Counted from the first letter of the stretch, positions 14,971-21,415 are shown. The stretch is DNA of 21,415 bases from Flavobacterium sp. (GCA_030153045.1 JASLID010000042.1:1-21415), one strand, 5' to 3'. Translations and numbers: made by a program. Notes: generated by a model not told the origin, from the letters alone.

Positions 14971-14999
14971 TAATTTCTTGCAAAGTAATGTGATTTCAT

Positions 15000-15461
15000 T
15001 CAATCAGTTGTTTTTTGAACATTCGCCCAAGCAACAAGAGCCAACGCAATCAACTCTGCAATTGTCCGCATGATGTGAAATGTCCACCATTTGTCCCGCA
15101 ATATTGTCCAATTTTCGGGAAAAGAATTAGTCTTCCATGTCAGTATTTCTGTTTGAATAGGCAGATTACCAAGCCGTGTTATAAATATACATGATAAAAG
15201 AAATAATGCTGCAAATAGCGAAGCAATGAAAATATTTTTGTTTTTCCGTTGAAGAAAAGCGGAAGTAATCGTCACTAATGTTGCTATAATTACCAACGAA
15301 ACCAACAAAGTTTGAAGTGAGAGAACAAGATGTTGTTGTTGCTCAATATATGTTGAGGCTGAATAATTCATTGGGTTGAAACCCATCCATATTCCAAAAC
15401 TTGCCCCTGCCAACAGAGCGACTAAAATGATGTTTGAAAATCGGATGATTGAAGTTATCAT
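15000..15461 (-). CDS. DUF1772-like (anthrone oxygenase-type) membrane protein
   Basis: 153 residues with four hydrophobic helices (about 8-25, 45-68, 77-96 and 131-146). The pattern MITSIIRFSNIILVALLAGASFGIW at the start, and WTILRDKWWTFHIMRTIAELIALALVAWA at the end, fits the DUF1772 family, which includes fungal anthrone oxygenases. The conserved W-x3-H-x3-R segment (WWTFHIMR) is present. Bacterial members have no settled function. It lies alone between elements A and B in the same orientation as its neighbours, with about 73 bases between element B and its start. Its stop is TGA, about 29 bases before element A. Confidence 0.72.
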   Translation of the reverse strand: MITSIIRFSNIILVALLAGASFGIWMGFNPMNYSASTYIEQQQHLVLSLQTLLVSLVIIATLVTITSAFLQRKNKNIFIASLFAALFLLSCIFITRLGNLPIQTEILTWKTNSFPENWTILRDKWWTFHIMRTIAELIALALVAWANVQKTTD

Positions 15462-15533
15462 ATTATAAAATTAATTCGTTTATAATTCTTTTGATTCAAT
15501 AACATTCAGGATTTTTCGCGTCCAAAAATGGTT

Positions 15534-15672
15534 ACTTACGTTCCGGGGCTTTAAGCAGTGGGGACTTTTATTACTTAATTTTCGGTTTTAGACCAAAGCC
15601 AAATATATAAAAAGAACTTTCAGTTAAATTCGAAACTCCCATTTGCTTAAAACCGCTGTTAACGGCCGTTAC
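15534..15672 (-). repeat. Dispersed attC-like intergenic element, copy B
   Basis: An element of about 139 bp between the unknown exported protein gene and the DUF1772-like gene. Its inner ends are inverted repeats: 15547-15564 pairs with 15637-15654 at 14 of 18 positions. The outer ends read GTAACGG at one side and ACGTAAGTAAC at the other on the minus strand. TATATTTG (15607-15600), a full -7 consensus, lies in the centre. The left part is nearly the same as copy A and the right part resembles copy C, so the copies are mosaic. The stop codon of the upstream gene falls inside its end. Confidence 0.75.
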
Positions 15673-16055
15673 TTTATTTTCATTATTTCGCAATCTGTAA
15701 CAAAATCTGAAAAATTGGAGCTGAGTCTCAAAAATATTTTGGAACCTTCAACTTTTAAAATTTCAGCTTTCAGGACATCTGTTGATTTACTTTCAGGATG
15801 AGTTTCTCCTTTAAGAACTTTTTTATTTCGAAGTTCATAATGGCAATCATCTATCCAGATAACATCATATCTAGCCTGAACTCCCATAAACTCATTTGTT
15901 TCAATTTGAGAATTTTCAGTTCGCTCAATTTTCAAAATTCCATACTCTTTTGAATCTAGTTCAAAAGTGCCAATGTGTGCTGTATTACACTTTGAAATTT
16001 GTGCGTTTATACTCAAGCTAAAAATAAAAGCGATAATAGTAAAGGTTCTTGTCAT
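15669..16055 (-). CDS. Small exported protein of unknown function
   Basis: 128 residues. An N-terminal signal peptide (MTRTFTIIAFIFSLSINAQ) predicts export to the periplasm or beyond. The mature part begins ISKCNTAHIGTFELDS and has beta-rich segments GILKIERTENSQIETNEF, YDVIWIDDCHYELRNKKVL and IFLRLSSNFSDFVTDCEIMKI. Three cysteines in the mature part (about residues 23, 71 and 123) could form a disulfide. I recognise no named family. The gene sits alone between elements B and C, and its TAA stop overlaps the start of element B. Element C ends about 41 bases before its ATG. Confidence 0.7.
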   Translation of the reverse strand: MTRTFTIIAFIFSLSINAQISKCNTAHIGTFELDSKEYGILKIERTENSQIETNEFMGVQARYDVIWIDDCHYELRNKKVLKGETHPESKSTDVLKAEILKVEGSKIFLRLSSNFSDFVTDCEIMKIK

Positions 16056-16095
16056 TGTTTCTTGATTAGGTTAGTTTTCTGATTTCACGTGATAA

Positions 16096-16232
16096 TGGCC
16101 GCTAACGTGTGGTCAGCTTTGAGAAGGTTGGTATTTTTGTTCCTTTAGTTTGTTTATTACTAAAGCCAAATATGTAAAAAAATGTTGAAATTTTCCCTTA
16201 AACCCACTTGCTCAAACCACTGTTAGCCGTAG
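16096..16232 (-). repeat. Dispersed attC-like intergenic element, copy C
   Basis: An element of about 137 bp. The outer ends are the clearest cores: GCCGCTAACG (16098-16107) and GTTAGCCG (16222-16229) are inverted relative to each other. The inner arms 16115-16132 and 16202-16219 pair at 13 of 18 positions. CATATTTG (16174-16167) lies in the centre at the same place as the -7 box of copy B, within the shared segment AAAGCCAAATAT-R-TAAAAA. The left quarter differs from copies A and B. The stop codon of the PqqD-like gene lies three bases before its boundary. Confidence 0.75.
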
Positions 16233-16234
16233 TT

Positions 16235-16615
16235 TTATTTTTTTATTGGACCAACAAAATCAACGTTTAGTTTTACTTTTTCGTCATTTAGATTAATTAA
16301 TCCTTCTTTAAACAATTGATCTATCTGGTGCAATATTACGTCATCCAATTCATTTGGTATTTTTTTATATTGTTTAGCCATATGAAGAACAAATTCTTCA
16401 ATTGTCTTTTGACCATTAGCTTCTAAAAAAACTAATTGTGGCCACGCATCCATTGTTATCATTCTTGGACTTTTCGGATCTAATACACTTATTGAATCCT
16501 CATTTAACCAATTCCAGCTTGCGATTCTATAAAAATATTTATCTTTTATTTCTGATTCATTTAATTTTTTGAATTCAGGTAATTTTTGACCATTTGATTT
16601 GAAAAGTCCAAACAT
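16235..16615 (-). CDS. PqqD-like small cytoplasmic protein
   Basis: 126 residues without signal peptide or membrane helix. The C-terminal ~75 residues (MDAWPQLVFLEANGQKTIEEFVLHMAKQYKKIP, then ELDDVILHQIDQLFKEGLINL) follow the winged-helix-like pattern of PqqD-type proteins, which serve as peptide chaperones or recognition elements in RiPP biosynthesis. No radical SAM enzyme or precursor peptide gene is nearby, so a RiPP role is not supported. The N-terminal part (about 1-50) is unrecognised. It is a single gene between element C and the minimal element D, with 38 bases from D to its start codon. Confidence 0.6.
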   Translation of the reverse strand: MFGLFKSNGQKLPEFKKLNESEIKDKYFYRIASWNWLNEDSISVLDPKSPRMITMDAWPQLVFLEANGQKTIEEFVLHMAKQYKKIPNELDDVILHQIDQLFKEGLINLNDEKVKLNVDFVGPIKK

Positions 16616-16653
16616 AATAACTTAGTTGTTGAATTCGTTTCGTTCTGCTAAAA

Positions 16654-16683
16654 TTACGGCTAACTCAGTTATATCCGCTACAA
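16654..16683 (-). repeat. Minimal attC-like junction, copy D
   Basis: A ~30-base sequence that on the minus strand reads TTGTAGCGG, then ATATAACTGA, then GTTAGCCGTAA. It has outer cores comparable to those of copy C (CGGCTAAC and CGC-TAAC) but lacks the ~100-base centre. The TAAC/GTTA pair around TCA can form a short hairpin. It joins the 3' end of the beta-helix gene, whose TAG stop it contains, to the PqqD-like gene. Confidence 0.45.
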
Positions 16684-18222
16684 CAAATGCTCATACGCTC
16701 CTAAATCAGGTGGAGTAGTTGTTCTTGTTTTCCCATCAGCATCTACAGGAACTAAAAAAGCAGGATTTCCTTTACCAATAGCTGCTGAATTATTTAAAAT
16801 ACGTAAATTATTCTTACTAGTGTTTTTAAACTTCGGGTCATTCGCAGTTTGACTATTGCTTCGTAAGTTGGTTGTCTCACTTAAAAAATCAGCATACAAA
16901 GGATTGCTTGTAAATTGATTGTTTGTATCATTAAATCGTACTAAACAATAGCTTATATTGTAACTAAAACCCGTTCCGTTATCCTTATTTAAACCCAATT
17001 CGATATTGTTTGGACCATAAATAATACAATTCGTAAAATTAGCTTGAACTAATTCAGATACAAATAAGGTACCATCTTGTTTATAGGTATTGTCCAATAA
17101 AACAGTAGGAGTTTGTCTGTTACCGCCACTCCAATAATTAGCAAAAGTACAGTGTGTAAAATCGTAAGCTCCTCCAAGAGTACAAGCTAATGCATACTGT
17201 CCAGCTTTATTAATAACAATATTTTCTCCATTAATTTTACCCGTTCGAGCTAAAATCCCCACATTAGAAGAGTTGTAAATCTGTGTGTTTTTTATTTGAA
17301 CCGTTGTGGCATCTTGCCCCTGAATAAAAATTCCAACCGATGCATTTTTAATAGTAATATGATTGAAACTATTATTTGTACTTCCTTGCGTTAATAAAAC
17401 AGTTCCCCACTGTCCTGGGACTTCTGCAAAACCAGGTTCTAATCGATCACCTTCAAAAATCACTTCATTTTCAAGTAATACGGGATCGGTTGAAGGTAAT
17501 CCGTTTACCTGAATACTACCGGTGTTCGCAACAATTAACCCTGATTCGGCATGGAAATGAACTCTTGCACCAGGATCTATAGTTAAAGTTTTATTTGGAG
17601 GAACAGCCGCATAACCATAAATCACATACGGTTTCGCATTAGTAAAATGCAATTCGTCTCCATGAATGGGATCGTTTTCATCAAGAAAAAAACCATAAAT
17701 TGTATCTTCAGGATTTGGACCTATCTGTAATGACTCGTAAGTACCATCATTAAATCTTTCAGGATATAAAAAAACAGCATCTTGAATTAAGGTAACCAAG
17801 TCTACTTTTTGTTGATTAGAACCACCGTCAAATAAAATTTGATCAGTATAAAGCATATCGGTAGGGTTGGCATCAGCAATATCGGCAGTTTCTTCAATAA
17901 AAACATACAAACTGTCATTGGCTAAAAGTTCTACATTTTCAAAGAATTTTCCATCACGACCTGTCATGCCATCCACCATAATACGGTATTTCGAATTAAC
18001 GCCTTTACCTAAAGCGATGGAAGGGATATTGATGTCATCATTGCTTCGGTTGTATACTTTTAAAGTGTATGTACTTGAACCTACATTAGTAAAAACAGTG
18101 TCTAAATAAACCGTTGCTTTCGAAAATTCTAAATGGCCATCACTAGCTTTAGTATCAAAATCTTTACGGCAAGAAGTTAATGATAATGCAAAAACAAAAA
18201 ATATCAGGGTTAAATAACGCAT
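16678..18222 (-). CDS. Right-handed parallel beta-helix lipoprotein
   Basis: 514 residues. The signal with lipobox LTSC (Cys18) marks it as a lipoprotein. The N-terminal ~150 residues look like an Ig/choice-of-anchor-type beta domain (FSKATVYLDTVFTNVGSSTYTLKVYNRS). The main part (about 200-480) is a right-handed beta-helix with repeated rungs such as INGENIVINKAG, FTHCTFANYW and FTNCIIYG. The end TPPDLGAYEHLL is the usual terminal motif of these proteins. Family members bind or degrade polysaccharides, but no catalytic residues can be assigned here. Its TAG stop lies in element D, consistent with the cassette-like array lying directly against this chromosomal gene. It is divergent from the thioesterase gene. 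Confidence 0.85.
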   Translation of the reverse strand: MRYLTLIFFVFALSLTSCRKDFDTKASDGHLEFSKATVYLDTVFTNVGSSTYTLKVYNRSNDDINIPSIALGKGVNSKYRIMVDGMTGRDGKFFENVELLANDSLYVFIEETADIADANPTDMLYTDQILFDGGSNQQKVDLVTLIQDAVFLYPERFNDGTYESLQIGPNPEDTIYGFFLDENDPIHGDELHFTNAKPYVIYGYAAVPPNKTLTIDPGARVHFHAESGLIVANTGSIQVNGLPSTDPVLLENEVIFEGDRLEPGFAEVPGQWGTVLLTQGSTNNSFNHITIKNASVGIFIQGQDATTVQIKNTQIYNSSNVGILARTGKINGENIVINKAGQYALACTLGGAYDFTHCTFANYWSGGNRQTPTVLLDNTYKQDGTLFVSELVQANFTNCIIYGPNNIELGLNKDNGTGFSYNISYCLVRFNDTNNQFTSNPLYADFLSETTNLRSNSQTANDPKFKNTSKNNLRILNNSAAIGKGNPAFLVPVDADGKTRTTTPPDLGAYEHLL

Positions 18223-18316
18223 TATGTGTTTAATTTTTGATAAAAATAGTGAAAATGAGTAAACGAATGAAATAGTTTTTTATTCTTATCAATTAAAAAT
18301 TTTATTCTATATTTCG

Positions 18317-18324
18317 TAAATTTG
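18317..18324 (+). promoter_or_regulatory. -7 promoter element of the thioesterase/isochorismate synthase/bshB1 operon
   Basis: TAAATTTG matches TAnnTTTG and ends 17 bases before the ATG at 18342. No TTTG at -33 spacing was seen. Confidence 0.5.
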
Positions 18325-18341
18325 ATTAACAAACACACGAT

Positions 18342-18767
18342 ATGACGTATAATAAGGAGGAAATTCTTACATTTTGCAATAATGTCTGTCAAAACACCTT
18401 GATGGAAACACTTCAAATAGAATATATAGATGCTGGTGAATATTTTTTAGTAGCTAAAATGCCAGTAAATCCTAGAGTACATCAACCTATGGGATTACTT
18501 CACGGTGGAGCTACTGTAGCATTAGCTGAAAGTGTGGGGAGTATGGCTTCTTTTTTACATATTGATAGAGAAAATTTTGAAGCACGAGGCATAGAAATTT
18601 CTGCCAATCATTTAAAAAGCAAACGTGAAGGAACTGTTTTTGCAACAGCTAAAATTCTTCATAAAGGAAAATCAATCCATCTTTGGGAAATAAGAATTGT
18701 TGATGATGAAGGGAATTTGGTTTCAATTTGTAAATTGACCAATATGATTTTACCAATAAAAAAATAA
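18342..18767 (+). CDS. Hotdog-fold thioesterase, probably 1,4-dihydroxy-2-naphthoyl-CoA hydrolase
   Basis: 141 residues with the PaaI/MenI-type hotdog fold. The active-site block is HQPMGLLHGGATVALAESVGS, with the HGG motif at 54-56 and the predicted catalytic Glu63. The C-terminal sheet GKSIHLWEIRIVDDEGNLVSICKLTNMIL is complete. MenI removes CoA from 1,4-dihydroxy-2-naphthoyl-CoA in menaquinone synthesis. The isochorismate synthase gene starts two bases after its stop, which supports that role, although PaaI-type activity on other acyl-CoAs cannot be excluded. It is the first gene of a three-gene operon. Confidence 0.85.
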   Translation: MTYNKEEILTFCNNVCQNTLMETLQIEYIDAGEYFLVAKMPVNPRVHQPMGLLHGGATVALAESVGSMASFLHIDRENFEARGIEISANHLKSKREGTVFATAKILHKGKSIHLWEIRIVDDEGNLVSICKLTNMILPIKK

Positions 18768-18769
18768 GT

Positions 18770-19825
18770 ATGCATTCAATTTTTCAGAAAGTTTCACAAC
18801 ATAAGAAACAAAATTTGCCTTTTGTTATTTACCGAAAACCGAATGCAAAAACGATTGTTGGCGTTTTTCAAGAAGATGACCATCTGTATTATTCCAATAG
18901 TTTGTCCGAAAAAGGATTTGTATTTGCTCCATTTGAAGGAGATCCTATTATTTTTCCTTTCGATAAATCGGAAGTAAATTATAATACTGTTTATTTTGAA
19001 AATGAATTAAATACAAATGTGATTGAATTTGATTCAGATGTAGAAAAGAAATCTGCTTTCGAAAATTTAGTACAAAAGGGAATCGACGAAATAAATAGAG
19101 GAACTTTTAGTAAAGTAGTTTTGTCTAGAACAGAAATTGTAGCTGTTGACCAATTTGATTTGGAAGTAGTATTTGAAAAAATGTTACAGCAATATCCCAC
19201 TGCATTCTGTTATTGTTGGTATCACCCAAAAATAGGCATGTGGATGGGGGCAACACCAGAAAAACTGTTAAATGCTAAAGAAAGCAAATTCAACTCGATG
19301 GCATTAGCCGGCACACAAATTTTTCAAGATATGGAGCCTGTTGTATGGCAAAATAAAGAAAGGGTAGAGCAGGAGTTTGTAACGCAATTTATATTAGAAA
19401 ACCTAAAAGATGCAGCAACCGAAATAAATGTTTCAAGTCCATACACCACAAGAGCAGGAAGCTTATTGCATTTAAGAACAGATATTGAAGGAACATTAAA
19501 TTCAGATTCGAATCTTAAAAAAGTAGTGGATATTTTGCATCCTACGCCAGCTGTTTGTGGTTTGCCAAAAGTATTGGCTAAAGATTTTATTTTGGAGAAT
19601 GAAGGTTACAATCGAGAGTATTACACTGGTTTTCTAGGCGAAATTAATCATGATTTTAATAACAATGATAATGCAACTGATTTGTACGTTAACTTACGTT
19701 GCATGAAAGTAAAAGATAACGCTGTCGCATTGTTTATAGGTTGCGGAATAACGAAAGACAGTAAACCCGAAGCCGAGTGGAATGAAACTGTCAACAAATC
19801 AATAACGATGAAAAGAATTTTATAA
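18770..19825 (+). CDS. menF: Isochorismate synthase (chorismate-binding family)
   Basis: 351 residues, in the normal range for Bacteroidota isochorismate synthases, which are shorter than anthranilate synthases. The enzyme converts chorismate to isochorismate, the entry to menaquinone or siderophore synthesis. The chorismate-binding domain (about 95-351) shows GTFSKVVLSRTE, MWMGATPEKLL, MALAGT, EQEFVTQFI, LHLRTDIEGTL and HPTPAVCGLPKVLA, then EGYNREYYTGFLGEI. These are family motifs, and the pattern is of the MenF/EntC/DhbC group. The menaquinone assignment rests on the adjacent thioesterase gene. Its stop overlaps the next start by one base (TAATG), so translation is likely coupled with bshB1. 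Confidence 0.9.
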   Translation: MHSIFQKVSQHKKQNLPFVIYRKPNAKTIVGVFQEDDHLYYSNSLSEKGFVFAPFEGDPIIFPFDKSEVNYNTVYFENELNTNVIEFDSDVEKKSAFENLVQKGIDEINRGTFSKVVLSRTEIVAVDQFDLEVVFEKMLQQYPTAFCYCWYHPKIGMWMGATPEKLLNAKESKFNSMALAGTQIFQDMEPVVWQNKERVEQEFVTQFILENLKDAATEINVSSPYTTRAGSLLHLRTDIEGTLNSDSNLKKVVDILHPTPAVCGLPKVLAKDFILENEGYNREYYTGFLGEINHDFNNNDNATDLYVNLRCMKVKDNAVALFIGCGITKDSKPEAEWNETVNKSITMKRIL

Positions 19826-20541
19826 TGAAATTAGATATACTTGCTTTTGGAGCACATCCTGATGATGTCGAACTGGGTTGTTCGGCAACAATTGCTAAAG
19901 AAATTTCTTTAGGGAAATCAGTAGGAATTGTCGATTTAACTCGAGGTGAATTAGGTACTCGAGGGACAGCAGAAATTAGAGATACCGAAGCTGATAATGC
20001 AGCTAAAATTTTAAATGTATCAGTTAGAGAAAATCTTAATTTTAGAGATGGGTTCTTTAAAAATAACGAAAAGCACCAATTGGAAGTGATTCGTATGATA
20101 AGAAAATACCAACCCGAAATTGTGATTTGTAATGCCATTGATGATCGCCATATTGATCATGGTAAAGGAAGCAAATTGGTTTCAGATTCTTGTTTTTTGT
20201 CCGGGTTATTAAAAATAGAAACTAGTTTTGAAGGAGCTATTCAAGAACCATGGAGGCCAAAAGTGGTTTATCATTACATTCAATGGAAAAACATTGAGCC
20301 TGATTTTGTTGTTGATGTAACTGGTTTTATGGATATAAAAATGGAAGCAATACAGGCTTACGATTCTCAATTTTACAATCCAAACGCAAGTGAACCTGAA
20401 ACGCCAATTACATCAAAGAACTTTTTAGACAGTGTAAAGTACCGCGCACAAGACCTAGGACGGCTAATTGGTACTGAATATGGGGAAGGATTTACTGTTG
20501 AAAGGTATTTGGCTGTCAATAGTTTAGGAGATTTGATATAA
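19825..20541 (+). CDS. bshB1: Bacillithiol biosynthesis deacetylase BshB1
   Basis: 238 residues. The enzyme removes the acetyl group from GlcNAc-malate to give GlcN-malate, the second step of bacillithiol synthesis. The Zn-binding residues are His11 and Asp14 in GAHPDDVELG, and His112 in DDRHIDHGKGS. The DLTRGELGTRGT loop (37-48) is the diagnostic BshB1 signature. The length is normal. Start and stop of this gene and menF overlap (TAATG), tying bacillithiol and menaquinone steps into one transcript; bshA and bshC are not in this window. Confidence 0.94.
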   Translation: MKLDILAFGAHPDDVELGCSATIAKEISLGKSVGIVDLTRGELGTRGTAEIRDTEADNAAKILNVSVRENLNFRDGFFKNNEKHQLEVIRMIRKYQPEIVICNAIDDRHIDHGKGSKLVSDSCFLSGLLKIETSFEGAIQEPWRPKVVYHYIQWKNIEPDFVVDVTGFMDIKMEAIQAYDSQFYNPNASEPETPITSKNFLDSVKYRAQDLGRLIGTEYGEGFTVERYLAVNSLGDLI

Positions 20542-20557
20542 TTTTTTTATTTTTTTA

Positions 20558-20588
20558 TTTGCAAAACCCAACTTTTACAATATCTTTG
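20558..20588 (+). promoter_or_regulatory. Promoter of the tRNA-His gene
   Basis: TTTG (20558-20561), then exactly 19 bases, then TATCTTTG (20581-20588) form a perfect Bacteroidota promoter, 16 bases before the tRNA. Confidence 0.8.
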
Positions 20589-20604
20589 CACTCGTTAAAT
20601 AAAT

Positions 20605-20679
20605 GGTGGTTGTAGCTCAGCTGGTTAGAGTATTGGTTTGTGGTGCCGAGGGTCGCCGGTTCGAACCCGGTCAGCCACC
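20605..20679 (+). tRNA. tRNA-His (anticodon GTG)
   Basis: The sequence folds into a complete cloverleaf: acceptor stem GTGGTTG/CAGCCAC, D arm GCTC...GAGT, anticodon arm TTGGT-TTGTGGT-GCCGA with anticodon GTG, and T arm GCCGG-TTCGAAC-CCGGT. The extra G at 20605 is the histidine-specific G-1 opposite C at 20679. The 3' CCA is not encoded. Confidence 0.95.
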
Positions 20680-20690
20680 CTAAATAACGC

Positions 20691-20722
20691 AAAAGCTCCG
20701 AAGTAATTCGGAGCTTTTTTTT
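20691..20722 (+). terminator. Rho-independent terminator of the tRNA-His gene
   Basis: A perfect 12-bp stem (20691-20702 with 20707-20718) closes a GTAA loop and is followed by T residues. Confidence 0.9.
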
Positions 20723-20812
20723 GTTTAAAAAAGCCTTCGTAATAAATATCTTACTATATTAGTACAAGCTTTAAGATGAAGCAAGTTAATTACTAATGTA
20801 TAATTTTTATTT

Positions 20813-21142
20813 ATGGGATCATTTTTAATTTCTAAAAGAACAAACGGTGAATATCAGTTTGTATTAAAAGCAGGTAACGGTCAAGTTATTTTAACAAGTG
20901 AAGCGTATACTACCAGAGCAGCATGCGATAACGGAATAGAATCGGTTAAGAAAAACTCGCCAGACGATGCTCGTTTCGACCGACTTGAATCTAAAAGCGG
21001 AAAACCGTATTTTAATTTAAAAGCAGCAAATGGTCAAAACATTGGAACCAGTGAAATGTACGAATCAGTAGCTGCTCGTGATAACGGAATTGAATCAGTA
21101 AAGAAAAATGCACCAGATGCAGATGTAAAAGAAGATCTGTAA
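20813..21142 (+). CDS. YegP family protein (two DUF1508 repeats)
   Basis: 109 residues containing two tandem DUF1508 repeats: GEYQFVLKAGNGQVILTSEAY...CDNGIESVKKNSPDD (about 12-52), and KPYFNLKAANGQNIGTSEMY...RDNGIESVKKNAPDA (about 64-104). This is the arrangement and length of E. coli YegP. No biochemical function is known. There is no signal peptide, so it is cytoplasmic. It stands alone between the tRNA and a terminator. No -7 consensus was seen in the ~90 bases upstream. Confidence 0.93.
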   Translation: MGSFLISKRTNGEYQFVLKAGNGQVILTSEAYTTRAACDNGIESVKKNSPDDARFDRLESKSGKPYFNLKAANGQNIGTSEMYESVAARDNGIESVKKNAPDADVKEDL

Positions 21143-21157
21143 CAATCTGAATAATTG

Positions 21158-21189
21158 AAAAAGCCTCGATAATTTCGAGGCTTTTTTTG
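21158..21189 (+). terminator. Rho-independent terminator of the YegP-family gene
   Basis: A 12-bp stem (21158-21169 with 21175-21186) closes a 5-base loop and continues into T residues, 16 bases after the stop codon. Confidence 0.9.
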
Positions 21190-21300
21190 TTATATACTAC
21201 AATAGTAGTTTTTAGTACTTAATTTTAATTAGCTGTAAGTCAGTGTTTTTTAAATTATTTTTTATATTTTAGTAGGAATAATCTTAAAAAATAATCAAAC

Positions 21301-21415
21301 ATGACAAAAAATGCCTTAAAATTATCGATTGTTTCCCTACTTGTTTTTGCCTCTTCTTGTTCCAAAGAAGATACAGTTGAAAAGGAAATCCTAATTGATT
21401 CAGCCCAGAAGAATC
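21301..21415 (+). CDS. Lipoprotein, N-terminal fragment (truncated by window edge)
   Basis: An open frame of 38 codons runs off the window. It starts MTKNALKLSIVSLLVFASSC with a lipobox (ASSC, Cys20), followed by SKEDTVEKEILID. This identifies an SPII lipoprotein, but too little is present to name a family. The ~110 bases upstream are AT-rich with no good TAnnTTTG match. Confidence 0.7.
   Translation, partial: MTKNALKLSIVSLLVFASSCSKEDTVEKEILIDSAQKN

Noticed and set aside
14831..15073. Plus-strand open frame across element A
   Set aside because: It covers the repeat element and the 3' end of the DUF1772-like gene on the other strand, and its product resembles no protein family.
14837..16232. 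Classical integron attC sites
   Set aside because: The ends lack a proper RYYYAAC/GTTRRRY pair and no integron integrase gene is present, so I describe them only as attC-like.
16235..16615. RiPP biosynthesis cluster around the PqqD-like gene
   Set aside because: There is no radical SAM enzyme, precursor peptide or exporter gene nearby, and the PqqD resemblance covers only part of the protein.
1..21415. CRISPR array, insertion sequence or prophage
   Set aside because: No regularly spaced direct repeats, transposase, integrase or phage structural genes were seen anywhere in the window.

Overview
The window looks like a chromosome segment from a member of the Flavobacteriaceae (Bacteroidota), probably Flavobacterium or a close relative. 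The DNA is AT-rich. Several genes have the Bacteroidota -7 promoter element TAnnTTTG, two of them with a TTTG box exactly 19 bases upstream. The gene content also fits: a DUF5723-OmpA fusion, a BshB1 bacillithiol deacetylase, a menaquinone-type isochorismate synthase with a hotdog thioesterase, many SPII lipoproteins, and a tRNA-His without encoded CCA.

Layout. (1) 1-2517, minus strand: a TonB-dependent siderophore receptor followed, after a hairpin, by the start of a PepSY/TM-helix protein; together an iron-uptake locus. (2) 2590-3146, minus: a DUF6265-type lipoprotein. (3) 3286-6566, plus: prfA and then a DUF5723/TSP3/OmpA outer-membrane protein, each with its own -7 element and terminator. 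(4) 6607-10837, minus: a stress/signalling block made of a YtxH protein, a 52-aa lmo0937-like membrane peptide (6904-7062), a three-gene signalling operon (short AraC-type regulator, CheY-like receiver, CHASE3-PAS histidine kinase) and an outer-membrane beta-barrel protein. (5) 10995-13857, plus: pyrF, a DoxX-like membrane protein, a BtuF-like metal receptor without a signal peptide, and an alpha/beta hydrolase. (6) 13863-16680, minus: a run of small unrelated genes, most separated by copies of a ~135-bp element with imperfect inverted ends. (7) 16678-18222, minus: a parallel beta-helix lipoprotein. (8) 18342-20541, plus: a tight hotdog thioesterase / isochorismate synthase / bshB1 operon. (9) tRNA-His, a YegP (DUF1508) protein and the start of another lipoprotein.

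The most unusual region is 14357-16683. Three intergenic spacers (about 14837-14970, 15534-15672, 16096-16232) are diverged copies of one element. Their ends form an imperfect inverted repeat and carry cores resembling CGGCTAAC / GTTAGCCG. A ~30-bp minimal version lies at 16654-16683. Each element sits between single, same-oriented genes of unrelated function (NTF2-like, DUF1772-like, an unknown exported protein, a PqqD-like protein). This resembles an integron cassette array with attC sites, but no integrase is present and the cores do not match the classical integron consensus. Two gene stop codons fall inside the element ends.

The genes of region 4 probably act together: kinase, receiver and AraC regulator form a signalling unit, and a loosely shared upstream motif links this operon to the YtxH unit and the beta-barrel gene. 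Region 8 joins menaquinone-branch enzymes with a low-molecular-weight thiol enzyme in one transcription unit.
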